Shown: one piece after another, positions 18,495 through 28,131 of the stretch
How the letters are laid out: each line of letters opens with the position of its first letter
Position numbering within the stretch: the first letter of the stretch is position 1
Source: Asticcacaulis currens
Lineage (GTDB): Bacteria; Pseudomonadota; Alphaproteobacteria; Caulobacterales; Caulobacteraceae
Direction of reading: 5' to 3'
Length of the DNA stretch: 64,000 nucleotides
Assembly: GCF_028550395.1 (NCBI RefSeq)
Contig: NZ_JAQQKW010000001.1
Span: forward strand, 186,001 to 250,000
Notes under the pieces: generated by a model
Seen by the model: only the letters and a program-made list of their open reading frames with translations
Database searches by the model: none
Told to the model about the DNA's origin: nothing
Translations under genes and position numbers: made by a program

Positions 18495-20606
18495 CTAGTC
18501 AAAACCGCGCGCCCTCATGAGCGCCGATGGATCGGCGTCACGACCGCGGAACTGGCGGTACGCATCCGCTGGATCTATCGTGTTTCCGACGCTCAGGATG
18601 TATCTCATCATCCGCCCGGCAACGGTCTTGTCATAAAAACCGTATGGCGCCGCAGCAAAGGCTTCAGAACAGTCGGCTGCTACAACATCCGCCCAGACGT
18701 AGCTGTAATAGCCCGCCGAATAGCCGTCCGATGAGAAGACATGGGCAAACTGGGGCGTGCGATGGCGCATGACGATTTCCTTCGGCATACCGAGCTTTGT
18801 CAGTTCGTCACGCTCAAAGGCATCCGGATCGATATCGGCATCGCCGGCCAGATGCAGTTTCATATCAATGAGGGCCGAGGACAGATATTCCACCGTGCCA
18901 AAGCCCTGATTAAAGTTATCGGCCTTTTTGATCTTCTCCAGAAGGGCAGCCGGCATAGGCGCCTTCGTCTTATAGTGCAGGGCGAAGCGCGACAGCACTT
19001 CAGGGGTCGACAACCACCGCTCATTCACCTGAGAGGGGAACTCAACATAGTCCCGGGCAACAGAGGTACCCGACAAAGAGGCATAGGTGACATTTGAGGA
19101 CAGGCCATGGATGGCGTGGCCGAATTCGTGGAAGAGGGTCGTTGCGTCATCCCAAGACACCAGAATGGGCTCGCCGGGCGCAGCTTCCAGGAAATTCGAG
19201 TTGTTAGACACTATAGGCATGATGAAGTTCGTCCCATCGCGTGACTGGCTTCGATAGGCATTCATCCACGCGCCTGAGCGCTTGCCCTTGCGAGCATAGG
19301 GGTCAAAGTAGAAAAGGCCGACTACCTTCCCATCTCGAGAGACTTCATATGTCGTCACGTCCTCATGGAAAACCGGAAGACCTTCGACTTTTTTGAACAT
19401 GAAGCCGTAGGTCTGTCCCGCTGCCCAGAACATGCCTTCCACGAGCTTATCGAGCTGGAGATAGGGCTTGATTTCATTCTCGTCGAGATCGTAGCGCGCT
19501 TTCCGGACCTTTTCTGCATAGAAGCGGTAATCCCAGGGCTCAATCGTGATGCCCGCCTTTTCCGCGTCGGCGACCTTTTGCATGTCAGCGACTTCTTCAT
19601 GCACCCGCTTGACTGCCGCAGGCCACACCGACTCCATCAGCTTCATGGCATTTTCAGGGGTCTTCGCCATGGCGTTTTCCACCCGCCAGTGCGCGTGCGT
19701 CGGATAGCCGCGCAGCCGAGCCCGCTCAAACCGGAGTTTGAGGATCTTCCTGATCAGGGCATTGTTATCCCATTGATCCCCGTTGTCGCCGCGGTTTACG
19801 AAAAGCCGCCAGACCTTTTCGCGTGTGGCGCGGTTTGTACAAAAAGTCGTAACAGGCTCCATAGCCGAGCGGGTATTGGGGATAGCGTAAAGGCCTTCCT
19901 TGCCTGCTGCTTTTGCCGCCGCGGCGGCTGAGGCCAGGAAGCCCTCGGAAAGCCCCGGCAGTTCATCCTTACCAAGATAAAGCACCTGCTCTTCGTCATG
20001 AAGCAGATTATCAGAGAACTGATTAAAGAGCGTTGAGAGCTCTTTGTTGATCTCGGCAACGCGCGTTTTGGCCTGTGGTGAAAGGGCCGCGCCTGAACGT
20101 ACGAAGCCGTTAAAGGTCACCCACAGCAAGCGGTCCTGCTCAGGCGTCAGCTTCAGCGAGGCACGTTTGTCGTAAACGGCCTTTATGCGCTGGAAGAGTT
20201 TTTCGTTCTGGTTGATCTCATCGCCAAAGGCCGCGAGCTTCGGGGAAAGACGCTTGGAAATGGCCTGCAGGTCAGGGGTCGAAAGACCTCCACTCCAGAC
20301 GCCGTAAAGCGTTGAGACCCGCTCCATCTCCGCACCGGAGGTTTCAAGGGCCACAATGGTGTTCTCGAAGCTCGGAGCCGCCTTGTTCTGCGTAATGGCC
20401 GTCACTTCCGTCCTCTGGGAGTTCATCGCGGCATCAAACGCCGCCTCGAAATCCTCGATCCTGACCTTATCGAATGGTGGCACACCCCCGTATGGACCCG
20501 TCCAGGCGTGGGTGAGAACATTTTCACCTGCGCCTGCAAGCGCCACCCCAGGCATCAGACTTGCTGACGTCATCAGTCCCAAAACCATACGACGATCCAT
20601 TTCCAT
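18495..20606 (-). CDS. M3-family zinc metallopeptidase (oligopeptidase/dipeptidyl carboxypeptidase-like)
   Basis: A 703-aa M3 peptidase. The zinc motif HEFGHAIH begins at residue 493, with the downstream Glu ligand in the following 'YVEFPSQVNERWL'. An N-terminal 'MDRRMVLGLMTSASLMPGVA' looks like an export signal, with an arginine pair resembling a Tat signal, so it is probably periplasmic, like Dcp. Start at ATG 20606 follows GGGAGC. It would hydrolyse short peptides, possibly those from cell-wall or secreted-protein turnover. It is divergent from murI, with 170 bp between them. Confidence 0.9.
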   Translation of the reverse strand: MEMDRRMVLGLMTSASLMPGVALAGAGENVLTHAWTGPYGGVPPFDKVRIEDFEAAFDAAMNSQRTEVTAITQNKAAPSFENTIVALETSGAEMERVSTLYGVWSGGLSTPDLQAISKRLSPKLAAFGDEINQNEKLFQRIKAVYDKRASLKLTPEQDRLLWVTFNGFVRSGAALSPQAKTRVAEINKELSTLFNQFSDNLLHDEEQVLYLGKDELPGLSEGFLASAAAAAKAAGKEGLYAIPNTRSAMEPVTTFCTNRATREKVWRLFVNRGDNGDQWDNNALIRKILKLRFERARLRGYPTHAHWRVENAMAKTPENAMKLMESVWPAAVKRVHEEVADMQKVADAEKAGITIEPWDYRFYAEKVRKARYDLDENEIKPYLQLDKLVEGMFWAAGQTYGFMFKKVEGLPVFHEDVTTYEVSRDGKVVGLFYFDPYARKGKRSGAWMNAYRSQSRDGTNFIMPIVSNNSNFLEAAPGEPILVSWDDATTLFHEFGHAIHGLSSNVTYASLSGTSVARDYVEFPSQVNERWLSTPEVLSRFALHYKTKAPMPAALLEKIKKADNFNQGFGTVEYLSSALIDMKLHLAGDADIDPDAFERDELTKLGMPKEIVMRHRTPQFAHVFSSDGYSAGYYSYVWADVVAADCSEAFAAAPYGFYDKTVAGRMMRYILSVGNTIDPADAYRQFRGRDADPSALMRARGFD

Positions 20607-20775
20607 CGAGTGCTCCCACAAAGAAATCACGATGTTTGTACGCCTGACATCGCAAAGTCCGTTCCAAGTGCAATCATCTAAGCATGCACCCTTGCTGGCG
20701 ACAAGGGCGCAGGGCTATAGACAGGTCCTCACTTCACTGCGACAACATCGTCGCATTTGCGTATGGGGTTATAGG

Positions 20776-21627
20776 ATGGCTATCGGTGTCTTCGATTCAG
20801 GCGTAGGCGGATTGAGCATTCACCGGGCGCTCGTGGATCGGATACCAGCGGCTGACTTCATCTATCTCGGCGATCAGAAGCACGCCCCCTACGGAGAACG
20901 GTCGGGCGAGGAGATTGTGGAGCTGACACGGCAGGGCTGCGAAACCCTGTTTGACGCGGGAGCCTCTATCGTAGTGCTGGCTTGCAACACTGCATCAGCC
21001 GTGGCATTGCGGCGCCTCCAGTCGACTTGGTTATTGGATTATCGTAAAACCATAGGCCGCCCCGTCAACGTGCTGGGTATCATTGTGCCGACAATTGAAG
21101 CGGCCACCGGCTTGCCCTGGGAGCACGAAGCCGAACGTCGCGGGGCAAAAATCGAAAACGTTGATGTGCTTGGCATCTTCTGCACGACAGCGACGGCTCG
21201 TTCGCGTGTTTACGAAATTGAAATCGACAAACGCAGGCAGGACCTCGCGGTGTTCACCGAGCCTTGCATCGGATTGGCCGGGATGATCGAAGCCGGAGCG
21301 AGCGAGGAAAAACTGAAAGCCGTCGTTGAAAGCCGCGTTCAGGCACTGAAAACGCGGATAGGACGATATCCCGACCGAGCCATTCTGGGCTGTACCCATT
21401 ACGAAATCATCAGCGACTTATTCAAGGCTGCCTTGCCGGCGGGAACTCCACTGATTCACCAGCCTTCGTCCGTCGCAGATTCTCTTGAGCGCTACATTGA
21501 ACGGCACTTTGAGTACGACGTTGGACAATCGGCTAAACGACGATTTTTGACCACCGGCCAACCCGGCCCGCAGTCGGACATTGTCGCTGCGTTTTGGGGC
21601 GAACTGCTCGCATTTGAACGTGTGTAG
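20776..21627 (+). CDS. murI: Glutamate racemase
   Basis: MurI makes D-glutamate for peptidoglycan. The 283-aa protein starts 'IGVFDSGVGGLS', with the proton-transfer cysteines C70 ('LACNTAS') and C206 ('GCTHYE'), both intact. ATG 20776 was chosen since the family begins at this point; the open frame extends upstream into the peptidase promoter without a plausible start. Genome-core gene marking the left border of the AT-richer glycan island. Confidence 0.94.
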   Translation: MAIGVFDSGVGGLSIHRALVDRIPAADFIYLGDQKHAPYGERSGEEIVELTRQGCETLFDAGASIVVLACNTASAVALRRLQSTWLLDYRKTIGRPVNVLGIIVPTIEAATGLPWEHEAERRGAKIENVDVLGIFCTTATARSRVYEIEIDKRRQDLAVFTEPCIGLAGMIEAGASEEKLKAVVESRVQALKTRIGRYPDRAILGCTHYEIISDLFKAALPAGTPLIHQPSSVADSLERYIERHFEYDVGQSAKRRFLTTGQPGPQSDIVAAFWGELLAFERV

Positions 21628-21673
21628 CTTACGCCAAAGTCAGTTCGACAGAATTACAGGAAGGATAAAGATT

Positions 21674-21742
21674 ATGAATTTTATTAAGAATTTTTCAGAA
21701 AATGTCAGCATGCGCTATCCAACCCATTACTGCTATCTGTAG
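21674..21742 (+). CDS. Possible 22-aa peptide ORF
   Basis: ATG at 21674 has GGAAGGAT 8-9 nt upstream and codes for 22 residues beginning MNFIKNFSEN, ending at TAG 21742. It sits just upstream of the first glycosyltransferase and could be a leader or the truncated start of a lost gene. No homology recognised; could be chance. Confidence 0.2.
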   Translation: MNFIKNFSENVSMRYPTHYCYL

Positions 21743-21787
21743 CTGATTTATAGACTCATCAGCAGCCCGGGTCAGCAATTGGGAACG

Positions 21788-23128
21788 ATGTCGCAAATGT
21801 CTGTATTTATCACTAAGCCGCGCAATGTCGACTTATCTTCTGACATGGGGCAAGCACTGAAGCGGGGGCGCGCAGAACAACCGGAGCCACTGCTGCCTGG
21901 CGAAGATACGTTTTGCCTAAATGGGCTTTACAAAGTCACATGTGACACTGGTAAAATTGAAATAGAGCTCACTGAAAAAGACACACTTGAGCGGACCGTT
22001 GCTTACGCAAGCCCTGAAGGACAGTATATAATATTACCGCCCGGCCGATACAGTATGCATTACCGACCTATCGGCGGTGCACGCCTGCACCTTCAAGCGT
22101 TATCCAAGCTGCAAATCGCCAAGGTTTATCTGGATAAAGCCTTAAGTCTGGGGTTAAACCCAGCGAGATGGAAGTCCGCTTGGCAAAGTCAACGTGCGAG
22201 CCGCCTCCGCGCGGTAAGCATAGATACAAATAAACACCGCCCCAATTTTGACTCAAGTAATAATATTTCGGGCCGATCTACAGTCATACATGCAAGCGAA
22301 AGGAGCCCAGAGCCTGTATCAATTATAATTCCAACTAAGATAAGGTTCGATTTACTTGACGAATGCATTAAATCAATTCGGAAGATCAAGGGAGTTAATT
22401 ACGAAATCGTGATCGTTGACAATGGCGCCGTAGACTCCAGAATGCTTGATTTACTTGCAAGGGCATCCGATTCACCCGACATCCGTGTTTTTCGTTATGA
22501 CACTCCGTTTAATTTCTCACAGCTGTGCAACTTCGGCGCACAACAGGCTCGATATGAATGGCTTTTGTTTTTGAACGATGACGTCGAAGCTATAGACGGA
22601 ACTTGGCTCAGTCAGATGTGCGCGTACGCCCTAAACGATGAAGTAGGCGCCGTTGGCGCCCGCCTACTCTACCGATCCGGCGAGCTTCAGCACGCAGGAA
22701 TTGCCACAAACCTCCTACCTGGTCCGAGCCACCCGTGGCGTAAAGCGGACAAAACAATCTGGAGCACCCATCCGTTGATCTCTACACCAGGTGAGGTCGA
22801 TGCTGTCACTGGCGCGTGTCTTTTGGTGAGCCGCGCTAATTTTGCAAAAATAGGCGGTTTCGACGAGGTGCGTTTTCCAATAACAAACAACGACGTCGAT
22901 CTATGCCTCAAGCTTCGCTTGCTTGGCCTTAAAATAGTTTATGTTCCGCAGGCCACCCTTTGGCACAAAGAAAGCCAGTCTCGCCCCCATGACGACACCC
23001 CAGAACAACAAGCGCGGCGATCAGAAGAACTGAAAAAATTCGTAGAGTTGTACCCCGACTTTGCTAGACGCTCGGTTTTCTACCCGGACAACCTGCGAAG
23101 AGATACAGAAGATGCCAGGCCGATATAG
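21788..23128 (+). CDS. Family 2 glycosyltransferase (rhamnosyltransferase-like)
   Basis: A 446-aa protein: an N-terminal region of about 170 residues without clear homology, then a GT-A catalytic domain from 'PVSIIIPTKIRFDLLDECI'. The motifs are 'IVIVDNGAVDS', the metal-binding 'LFLNDDVE' and 'TGACLLVSRANFAKIGGFDE', as in GT2 enzymes that transfer rhamnose or similar sugars onto a growing polysaccharide in the cytoplasm. Start ATG 21788 with GGGA just upstream. Codon use is more AT-rich than in murI. Confidence 0.82.
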   Translation: MSQMSVFITKPRNVDLSSDMGQALKRGRAEQPEPLLPGEDTFCLNGLYKVTCDTGKIEIELTEKDTLERTVAYASPEGQYIILPPGRYSMHYRPIGGARLHLQALSKLQIAKVYLDKALSLGLNPARWKSAWQSQRASRLRAVSIDTNKHRPNFDSSNNISGRSTVIHASERSPEPVSIIIPTKIRFDLLDECIKSIRKIKGVNYEIVIVDNGAVDSRMLDLLARASDSPDIRVFRYDTPFNFSQLCNFGAQQARYEWLLFLNDDVEAIDGTWLSQMCAYALNDEVGAVGARLLYRSGELQHAGIATNLLPGPSHPWRKADKTIWSTHPLISTPGEVDAVTGACLLVSRANFAKIGGFDEVRFPITNNDVDLCLKLRLLGLKIVYVPQATLWHKESQSRPHDDTPEQQARRSEELKKFVELYPDFARRSVFYPDNLRRDTEDARPI

Positions 23129-23220
23129 AAAGAATGCCAGATAGCCCTGCCCAGATTGACCGGGCTGCGTCCCTCATCAACGAATCTACTGCAATCACAT
23201 TCGTCCAATTGAATTGAAAA

Positions 23221-23970
23221 TTAAGCTCGCAACCCGACGAAAACACCTCTTTGTTGCGTTGCGTAATAACCATCCTTCATGGATGAAATTATACCGTCGT
23301 GTATCCAGTCGAACTGTTCGAATACAATATTGAAACCGACAGCCTGCAATTGGCTGAGAATTGCTGCCTTTGTGAGCCAGAAAGACTTTTTATTCTTCCA
23401 CGAGGTCCATTTAAAATTTTCTATCTCAGCTAAGTCTTCACTATCATGTTCGGCGTACCATCGACCTGGTAATCCTTCATTCTCTGTCATTGGCGACAAA
23501 TTAAATGGCGACCCATCCGCTTCAGTTGCGTAGTGAGTATGGATTATAACTACATCTCGGGCGTTTTCGCCCATGAGTCGAATAAATTCAGCGGGCTCAG
23601 AAAGATGATACAAGAGTCCAGAACAGAAAATGGCATCAAAAGGGCCGTGTTTACCTAGGTTCCAGACATCATCCTTAACAAAATTCATGTTGGGGTATGA
23701 TGTTCCATTGGCGACGCGCATACAGTTATCATAATTTGACTGCCTAACTTCGATCCCAGTTGATTGCATGCCAAGTCGAGCGAATTCAAGCGTATACCCC
23801 CCCTCAAGGCAGCCAAGATCGGCGATGGATTTTCCCGTAATGTTTGCACGATAATATAGGTTTAAAACTCTTGCCGCAGCCAGAAGCCATGGGCTATCTT
23901 TAATATACCACCCAGCGTCTGGAAGCGTGTCGGTGCCGTCATCCAAACGTATGTTATGTGCTGTAAACAT
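23221..23970 (-). CDS. Class I SAM-dependent methyltransferase
   Basis: A 249-aa Rossmann-fold methyltransferase. The SAM loop 'IADLGCLEGGYTLEFARLG' lies near residues 49-67, followed by 'GIEVRQSNYDNC' (acidic end of strand 2) and 'FDAIFCSGLLYHL' (post-II motif). It probably methylates a sugar or a lipid-linked glycan intermediate, given its place among polysaccharide genes; the acceptor is unknown. It is convergent with the GT2 gene. Three copies of an ATCGGATSAT repeat lie just upstream. Confidence 0.75.
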   Translation of the reverse strand: MFTAHNIRLDDGTDTLPDAGWYIKDSPWLLAAARVLNLYYRANITGKSIADLGCLEGGYTLEFARLGMQSTGIEVRQSNYDNCMRVANGTSYPNMNFVKDDVWNLGKHGPFDAIFCSGLLYHLSEPAEFIRLMGENARDVVIIHTHYATEADGSPFNLSPMTENEGLPGRWYAEHDSEDLAEIENFKWTSWKNKKSFWLTKAAILSQLQAVGFNIVFEQFDWIHDGIISSMKDGYYATQQRGVFVGLRA

Positions 23971-23988
23971 AGTTTACTCCCATCAACG

Positions 23989-24019
23989 ATCGGATGATCG
24001 GATCATATAATCGGATCAT
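23989..24019. repeat. Clustered ATCGGATSAT repeats
   Basis: Three near-identical 10-bp units (ATCGGATGAT at 23989, ATCGGATCAT at 23997 and 24010) overlap or follow each other in the 5' region of the methyltransferase gene. They may be regulatory binding sites or decayed tandem repeats. I cannot name a regulator. Confidence 0.5.
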
Positions 24020-24161
24020 GGGCAAGGGCGCATGCCTCACGCTCCGACAAATCCGCCATATCAAATGATTTCACATGGCAAAATTGAGGCTGGCCCTGCA
24101 AAGTACTGGCAGCCATTAAGATAGACAACCAATGACCCAATAGATCCACATAACTCAATTC

Positions 24162-24830
24162 TTAGTCGAGATTTACGCGCATCATGACCCGCGCCTTCGC
24201 GGGATTTCCGTGGATTATAGAGCCCGCATCGGCTACTTTCGCGAAAATTGAGCCCGCAGAAAGTTTGCTCATGTCTCCGATTTTTGCTCCAGGGGATAGC
24301 GCGGCATGACTACCAAGAAAACAAGCACGACCTGTAACCGCGTTCCCATTCAGACACGCATAAGGAGACAAAGCGGTTGCCGAGCCTACGGATGCGTCGT
24401 GACCAACACTCGCATACGTATTCAAGAGTGTGCTGGCGCCAATCGTCGCGCATGGCCCGACGAAGGTAAATGGGGCCAACACAGAGCCTTCACCTATATT
24501 GGAGCTGCGATCGACGACTGCGGATGGATGGATAAGTGTGTAGAATCCAAAATTCCGCGTTTTTAACTCATTGTGCAGACGATAACGTAAAATAGGATCG
24601 CCAATTCCAATGACAAATTCAAACGCGTCAGGGTCAATGTCGTCCAAACTGCGAAATACTGACGCGCTTGGTTCTATGCGTTTAACATCATCAGATCGTA
24701 CACAAAAGGCTTCAGGCACGAAGACTCCAGCAAAGGTTGCGCGATTCGTGCCTGTACGCTCGATGTCCTTGAGATAGGAGACGACCTCAAGGGCTAGTCC
24801 GCCACCACCATACACAATTATCTTTTTCAT
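24162..24830 (-). CDS. NeuD-family sugar O-acyltransferase
   Basis: A 222-aa protein with an N-terminal Rossmann-like 'KKIIVYGGGGLALEVVSYL' and a C-terminal left-handed beta-helix of hexapeptide repeats ('IHPSAVVDRSSNIGEGSVL...' onward, about 105-205), typical of the NeuD/PglD acetyltransferase group. It probably N- or O-acylates a nucleotide-linked amino sugar; the aminotransferase at 26665 would supply the amino group (inference). ATG 24830 is preceded by GGGGGAT. It follows wzt at 46 bp on the same strand. Confidence 0.82.
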   Translation of the reverse strand: MKKIIVYGGGGLALEVVSYLKDIERTGTNRATFAGVFVPEAFCVRSDDVKRIEPSASVFRSLDDIDPDAFEFVIGIGDPILRYRLHNELKTRNFGFYTLIHPSAVVDRSSNIGEGSVLAPFTFVGPCATIGASTLLNTYASVGHDASVGSATALSPYACLNGNAVTGRACFLGSHAALSPGAKIGDMSKLSAGSIFAKVADAGSIIHGNPAKARVMMRVNLD

Positions 24831-24876
24831 TTGGTGACATCCCCCTTGCGACGCTTCGATATAGGAGCGGATAAAT

Positions 24877-25626
24877 CTAAGCGGGTGCTCTCTTGTCAAA
24901 ATCCCAGCCGGTTATGGAACCAAAATACTTTTGAGAGCCGCCATCTAACACCAACAGCTTGTTGCACACGGCTTGAGCTAGGTCATGGGAATGAGTTGCA
25001 AGTACAAGGCCTCTTGACCGCCCAACAAGATCATCCATCCTTGCTTTCGCCTTCTGAATAAAACCAGCATCGCCTGTACTTAGCCACTCATCAAAAAGCA
25101 TTATGTCGGGATCAAGAGTGGTGGCTACTGAAAATACGAGCCTTGACGCCATACCGGAAGAAAAGGTCTTAATCGGGAGTTCGATGAAAGATCCCAGCTC
25201 AGAGAAGGCAATTATCTCCTCCATCTTCGCCATAATCTGTTTTGTTGTCAAACCACGCATTCGCCCCATTACGATGATGTTCTCGCGCCCAGTTAGATTG
25301 GCATCCAGTCCGAGGCTGATATCAATCATAGATGAGATGCGACCGTTTGTGATGGCTCTCCCCTTCGTCGGCTCGTAGATACCGGCAATAACCTTTAGAA
25401 GGGTCGTCTTCCCTGAGCCGTTATGGCCGATAATAGCCAAACGGTCACCCTCTTGCATGGAGAAATTGATACCGCTCAGAGCTTGAACGTGAATAACATC
25501 ACTTCCGTCTCTCAGCAAACGCCCCCCCACCGAGAAGTTTGCCATCACATTCCGGATCGACTGTGCCTTTACCGAGTAAATAGGGTAAACCAGCTCTACT
25601 GACTGCAACTCAATAAGATTTGTCAT
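24877..25626 (-). CDS. ABC-type polysaccharide exporter, ATPase subunit (Wzt/KpsT-like)
   Basis: A 249-aa ATPase with Walker A 'IIGHNGSGKTTLL' (about 80-92), signature-like 'FSSGMASRLVF', Walker B 'DIMLFDEWLSTGD' and the H-loop 'LATHSHDL'. The D-E-W-L variant is usual in the polysaccharide-export group. At 249 aa it lacks the roughly 180-aa carbohydrate-binding C-terminus of O-antigen Wzt proteins and resembles KpsT/TagH-type ATPases. Start ATG 25626. It pairs with the permease 10 bp upstream. Confidence 0.88.
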   Translation of the reverse strand: MTNLIELQSVELVYPIYSVKAQSIRNVMANFSVGGRLLRDGSDVIHVQALSGINFSMQEGDRLAIIGHNGSGKTTLLKVIAGIYEPTKGRAITNGRISSMIDISLGLDANLTGRENIIVMGRMRGLTTKQIMAKMEEIIAFSELGSFIELPIKTFSSGMASRLVFSVATTLDPDIMLFDEWLSTGDAGFIQKAKARMDDLVGRSRGLVLATHSHDLAQAVCNKLLVLDGGSQKYFGSITGWDFDKRAPA

Positions 25627-25636
25627 TTTAGTGCAC

Positions 25637-26419
25637 TCAAATCCAAAAGGCAATTTTACCGCGGTTCAGGCTAAAGAAAAGAGTCCAGAGCGCTATACCA
25701 ACCCCCAAAGTTACCAATGACAATTGCCAAGCTATAAACGGAGCCGCATTGCCTAATAGGGGTGCTCGCACAATTTCAAGCAGGCCATAAAACGGGTTTG
25801 CGTGCACGATGTAGGAACGCCATCCGGATACACTCTCAGCATGCCAAAAAACAGGCGTCAGAAAGAAAATAATCTGCGACATAAAAGGTAACAAGAAACG
25901 GAGATCGCGAAAACGCGCTGCGGCCATGGATGCCATGCTACCCCAGAAAAACATAGTACCCGACACGAGAACTAATGCTGGCACGATTTGCCAGTGGGGC
26001 ACTACGAACTGCCTCAATATTAACACCGTGATATAAAAGACCACAATGTTATGTATAAAAACAACAAACGTCCTGGAAATGCCTTCGAACGTGTAATACG
26101 TGTAGGGATAGGCGTGGTTCTTGATTATGTTTGCAGCCTGCATGAACGCTTCGGGCGCGTCTGTAAGTACGTACCCCATCAGCGCAAAGCAAATAATACC
26201 AGCCATAGTGTAAGGTAGCATCTTGGCCAGATCGACCTGCATAATGCCCCCCATCACAATCGCTAGTGCTAATGACGTCGCCACCATTGCGCCTGAGATC
26301 CATAGCGATCCGAGGAATGTACGCTTATATTTAGCCGAAACCTCGTGGTAGGCCTGATAGAGCCAAACATGGTAGAGTGACAGCCCGCGCTTCAAATCAA
26401 GTACCGATTTGCTCAGCAT
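25637..26419 (-). CDS. ABC-2 polysaccharide export permease (Wzm/KpsM-like)
   Basis: A 260-aa integral membrane protein with six predicted helices, of the ABC-2 type that moves undecaprenyl-linked or lipid-linked polysaccharide across the inner membrane. 'YKRTFLGSLWISG' near residues 29-41 is the family's N-terminal amphipathic region, and 'LTPVFWHAESVSGW' and 'NPFYGLLEIVRAPLLG' are its conserved loops. ATG 26419 with AAGAAGG upstream fits the family better than the longer frame from 26479. First gene of the leftward wzm-wzt-neuD-type operon. Confidence 0.88.
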   Translation of the reverse strand: MLSKSVLDLKRGLSLYHVWLYQAYHEVSAKYKRTFLGSLWISGAMVATSLALAIVMGGIMQVDLAKMLPYTMAGIICFALMGYVLTDAPEAFMQAANIIKNHAYPYTYYTFEGISRTFVVFIHNIVVFYITVLILRQFVVPHWQIVPALVLVSGTMFFWGSMASMAAARFRDLRFLLPFMSQIIFFLTPVFWHAESVSGWRSYIVHANPFYGLLEIVRAPLLGNAAPFIAWQLSLVTLGVGIALWTLFFSLNRGKIAFWI

Positions 26420-26664
26420 AAAAACCTTCTTGAAAACATAATCTGAGTCGCCCCATGTCGGAGCACACCCATTAAACATTCTATTTGGAAAAGGCCACAG
26501 TTTTTATACAGCGCCTAAAAGTTCCTCTCGCGGTAGGCGGCGGCCAACATACTCTTGCCAGAGGCACCTATTTGCAGATATGGGCATTTTTAAGTTCAGC
26601 TCAATTGCACTCTTTTGCGACCTGTCTGCCCCTAAGTCCGCACAGAATTCCCAAGGATAATTAG

Positions 26665-27753
26665 ATGCCTATCACAGTCACGAAGCCGTTCTTCCCCCCA
26701 CTTGAAGAATATCAAGCGCTACTAGCAAAGATCTGGGAAAATAATTGGCTCACAAATCAGGGGCCATTTGCACAAGAGCTTGAGGCACGACTTAAAGAGG
26801 TCCTGTCGATAGACAACCTTATTTTTGTGAATAATGGAACGATTGCTATACAAATAGCTCTCAAAGCGCTGAACTTATCGGATGAGGTCATAACCACCCC
26901 ATTTAGCTACGTAGCTACGACGTCGAGCCTGGTATGGGAGGGCTTCACGCCGGTCATGGTCGACATTGACCCCGAAACTCTCAATATAGATCCCAGCCTT
27001 ATTGAAGCTGCAATCACAAATCGGACAACAGCAATCCTTGCAACGCACGTTTTTGGAAATCCATGCGATGTAGACGCCATAGAAGCCATCGCGCGCAAAC
27101 ATAATTTAAAGGTCATCTACGATGCTGCGCATGCGTTTGGCGTGAAGTATAAAGGCCGCTCTCTGTACTCCTACGGCGATGCTTCAACGGCAAGTTTCCA
27201 TGCAACCAAGCTATTCCACACAGCTGAAGGCGGCGCGATCTTTTTTCGGGACGTTGCTGATCTGCAGACCGCGTCGAAAATGCGAAATTTCGGCCACACC
27301 AGCCCGACGACTTTCGATTGTGTTGGGATCAATGGGAAAAATAGCGAGCTCCACGCAGCGATGGGCCTTGTAAATTTGGGGTATGTGCCGGCCATCATTG
27401 CTGAGCGGAAGGCAATTTCAGAACGATATGATGCTGAGCTCTCGAAGGAGGTGACACGTCCGCGGCTCACAGTTGGTTGCGACGTCTATAACTATGCATA
27501 TTATCCAATACTTGTGCGAGACGAACCCACTCTGGAAAATGTCATACGGACGTTGGAATCAGATGATATCATCCCAAGACGTTATTTCTATCCGTCACTA
27601 AACGACCTCCCCTACTTGAACGGCGACAGTGCAGATGTCCCTGTGGCAAAGGACATAACCAAACGCATCCTTTGCCTGCCACTTTATCCCACGCTTGATG
27701 CAGACGAGCAGGCTCGGGTAGTTAAAGCGGTGAACAGAGCGGTACAACCGTAA
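26665..27753 (+). CDS. DegT/DnrJ/EryC1/StrS sugar aminotransferase
   Basis: A 362-aa PLP enzyme that usually aminates nucleotide-bound keto sugars. The internal aldimine lysine is K182 in 'FHATKLFHTAEGGA'; the aspartate of the cofactor ring is in 'VIYDAAHAFG'; the N-terminal 'NNWLTNQGPFAQELE' and 'NNGTIAIQIAL' are typical of the group that acts at C4 of dTDP-4-keto-6-deoxyglucose (VioA/FdtB/DesI-like). RfbB in this window can make that substrate. Divergent from wzm; first of a long rightward operon. Substrate is inferred, not shown. Confidence 0.85.
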   Translation: MPITVTKPFFPPLEEYQALLAKIWENNWLTNQGPFAQELEARLKEVLSIDNLIFVNNGTIAIQIALKALNLSDEVITTPFSYVATTSSLVWEGFTPVMVDIDPETLNIDPSLIEAAITNRTTAILATHVFGNPCDVDAIEAIARKHNLKVIYDAAHAFGVKYKGRSLYSYGDASTASFHATKLFHTAEGGAIFFRDVADLQTASKMRNFGHTSPTTFDCVGINGKNSELHAAMGLVNLGYVPAIIAERKAISERYDAELSKEVTRPRLTVGCDVYNYAYYPILVRDEPTLENVIRTLESDDIIPRRYFYPSLNDLPYLNGDSADVPVAKDITKRILCLPLYPTLDADEQARVVKAVNRAVQP

Positions 27754-27840
27754 GGGGCATTGCGCGTCGTAAAGATTGACGCCGTTCTGAGGCCTGATAT
27801 ATGGACACGTATTTTCTGACTAGCAAGGGTTAACGAAAAA

Positions 27841-28080
27841 ATGCTGCAAGACCGTCTAATTAAAGCCTTTTCTGAGGGCCTTGAGATTTCCAAGGATCTT
27901 GTGACAGACGAGCTGTCCTTTCAAGGCATTCAGGAATGGGACTCCGTTGGTCACATGACACTAATCGCGTCGCTGGAGAGCGAGTTCGATATCATGTTCG
28001 ACACCGATGATGTAATTGACCTTAGCAGCGTTGCCGTAGCAAAGAAAATTCTTGAAAAATACGGTGTTGGTCCATTCTAG
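27841..28080 (+). CDS. Acyl carrier protein
   Basis: A 79-aa carrier with the helical PP-binding fold. The phosphopantetheine attachment serine is S35 in 'EWDSVGHM', matching the D-S-(V/L) motif, and the overall acidity is as expected. Such stand-alone carriers next to an AMP-ligase hold an acyl chain for modification or transfer. It heads the lux-type cassette, 87 bp after the aminotransferase stop; AAGGG lies 11 nt before the start. Confidence 0.88.
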   Translation: MLQDRLIKAFSEGLEISKDLVTDELSFQGIQEWDSVGHMTLIASLESEFDIMFDTDDVIDLSSVAVAKKILEKYGVGPF

Positions 28081-28131
28081 ACCTTACACGCCCTATCGTA
28101 GCACGCGCGGATTCTTTTGTAGGGAATATCT

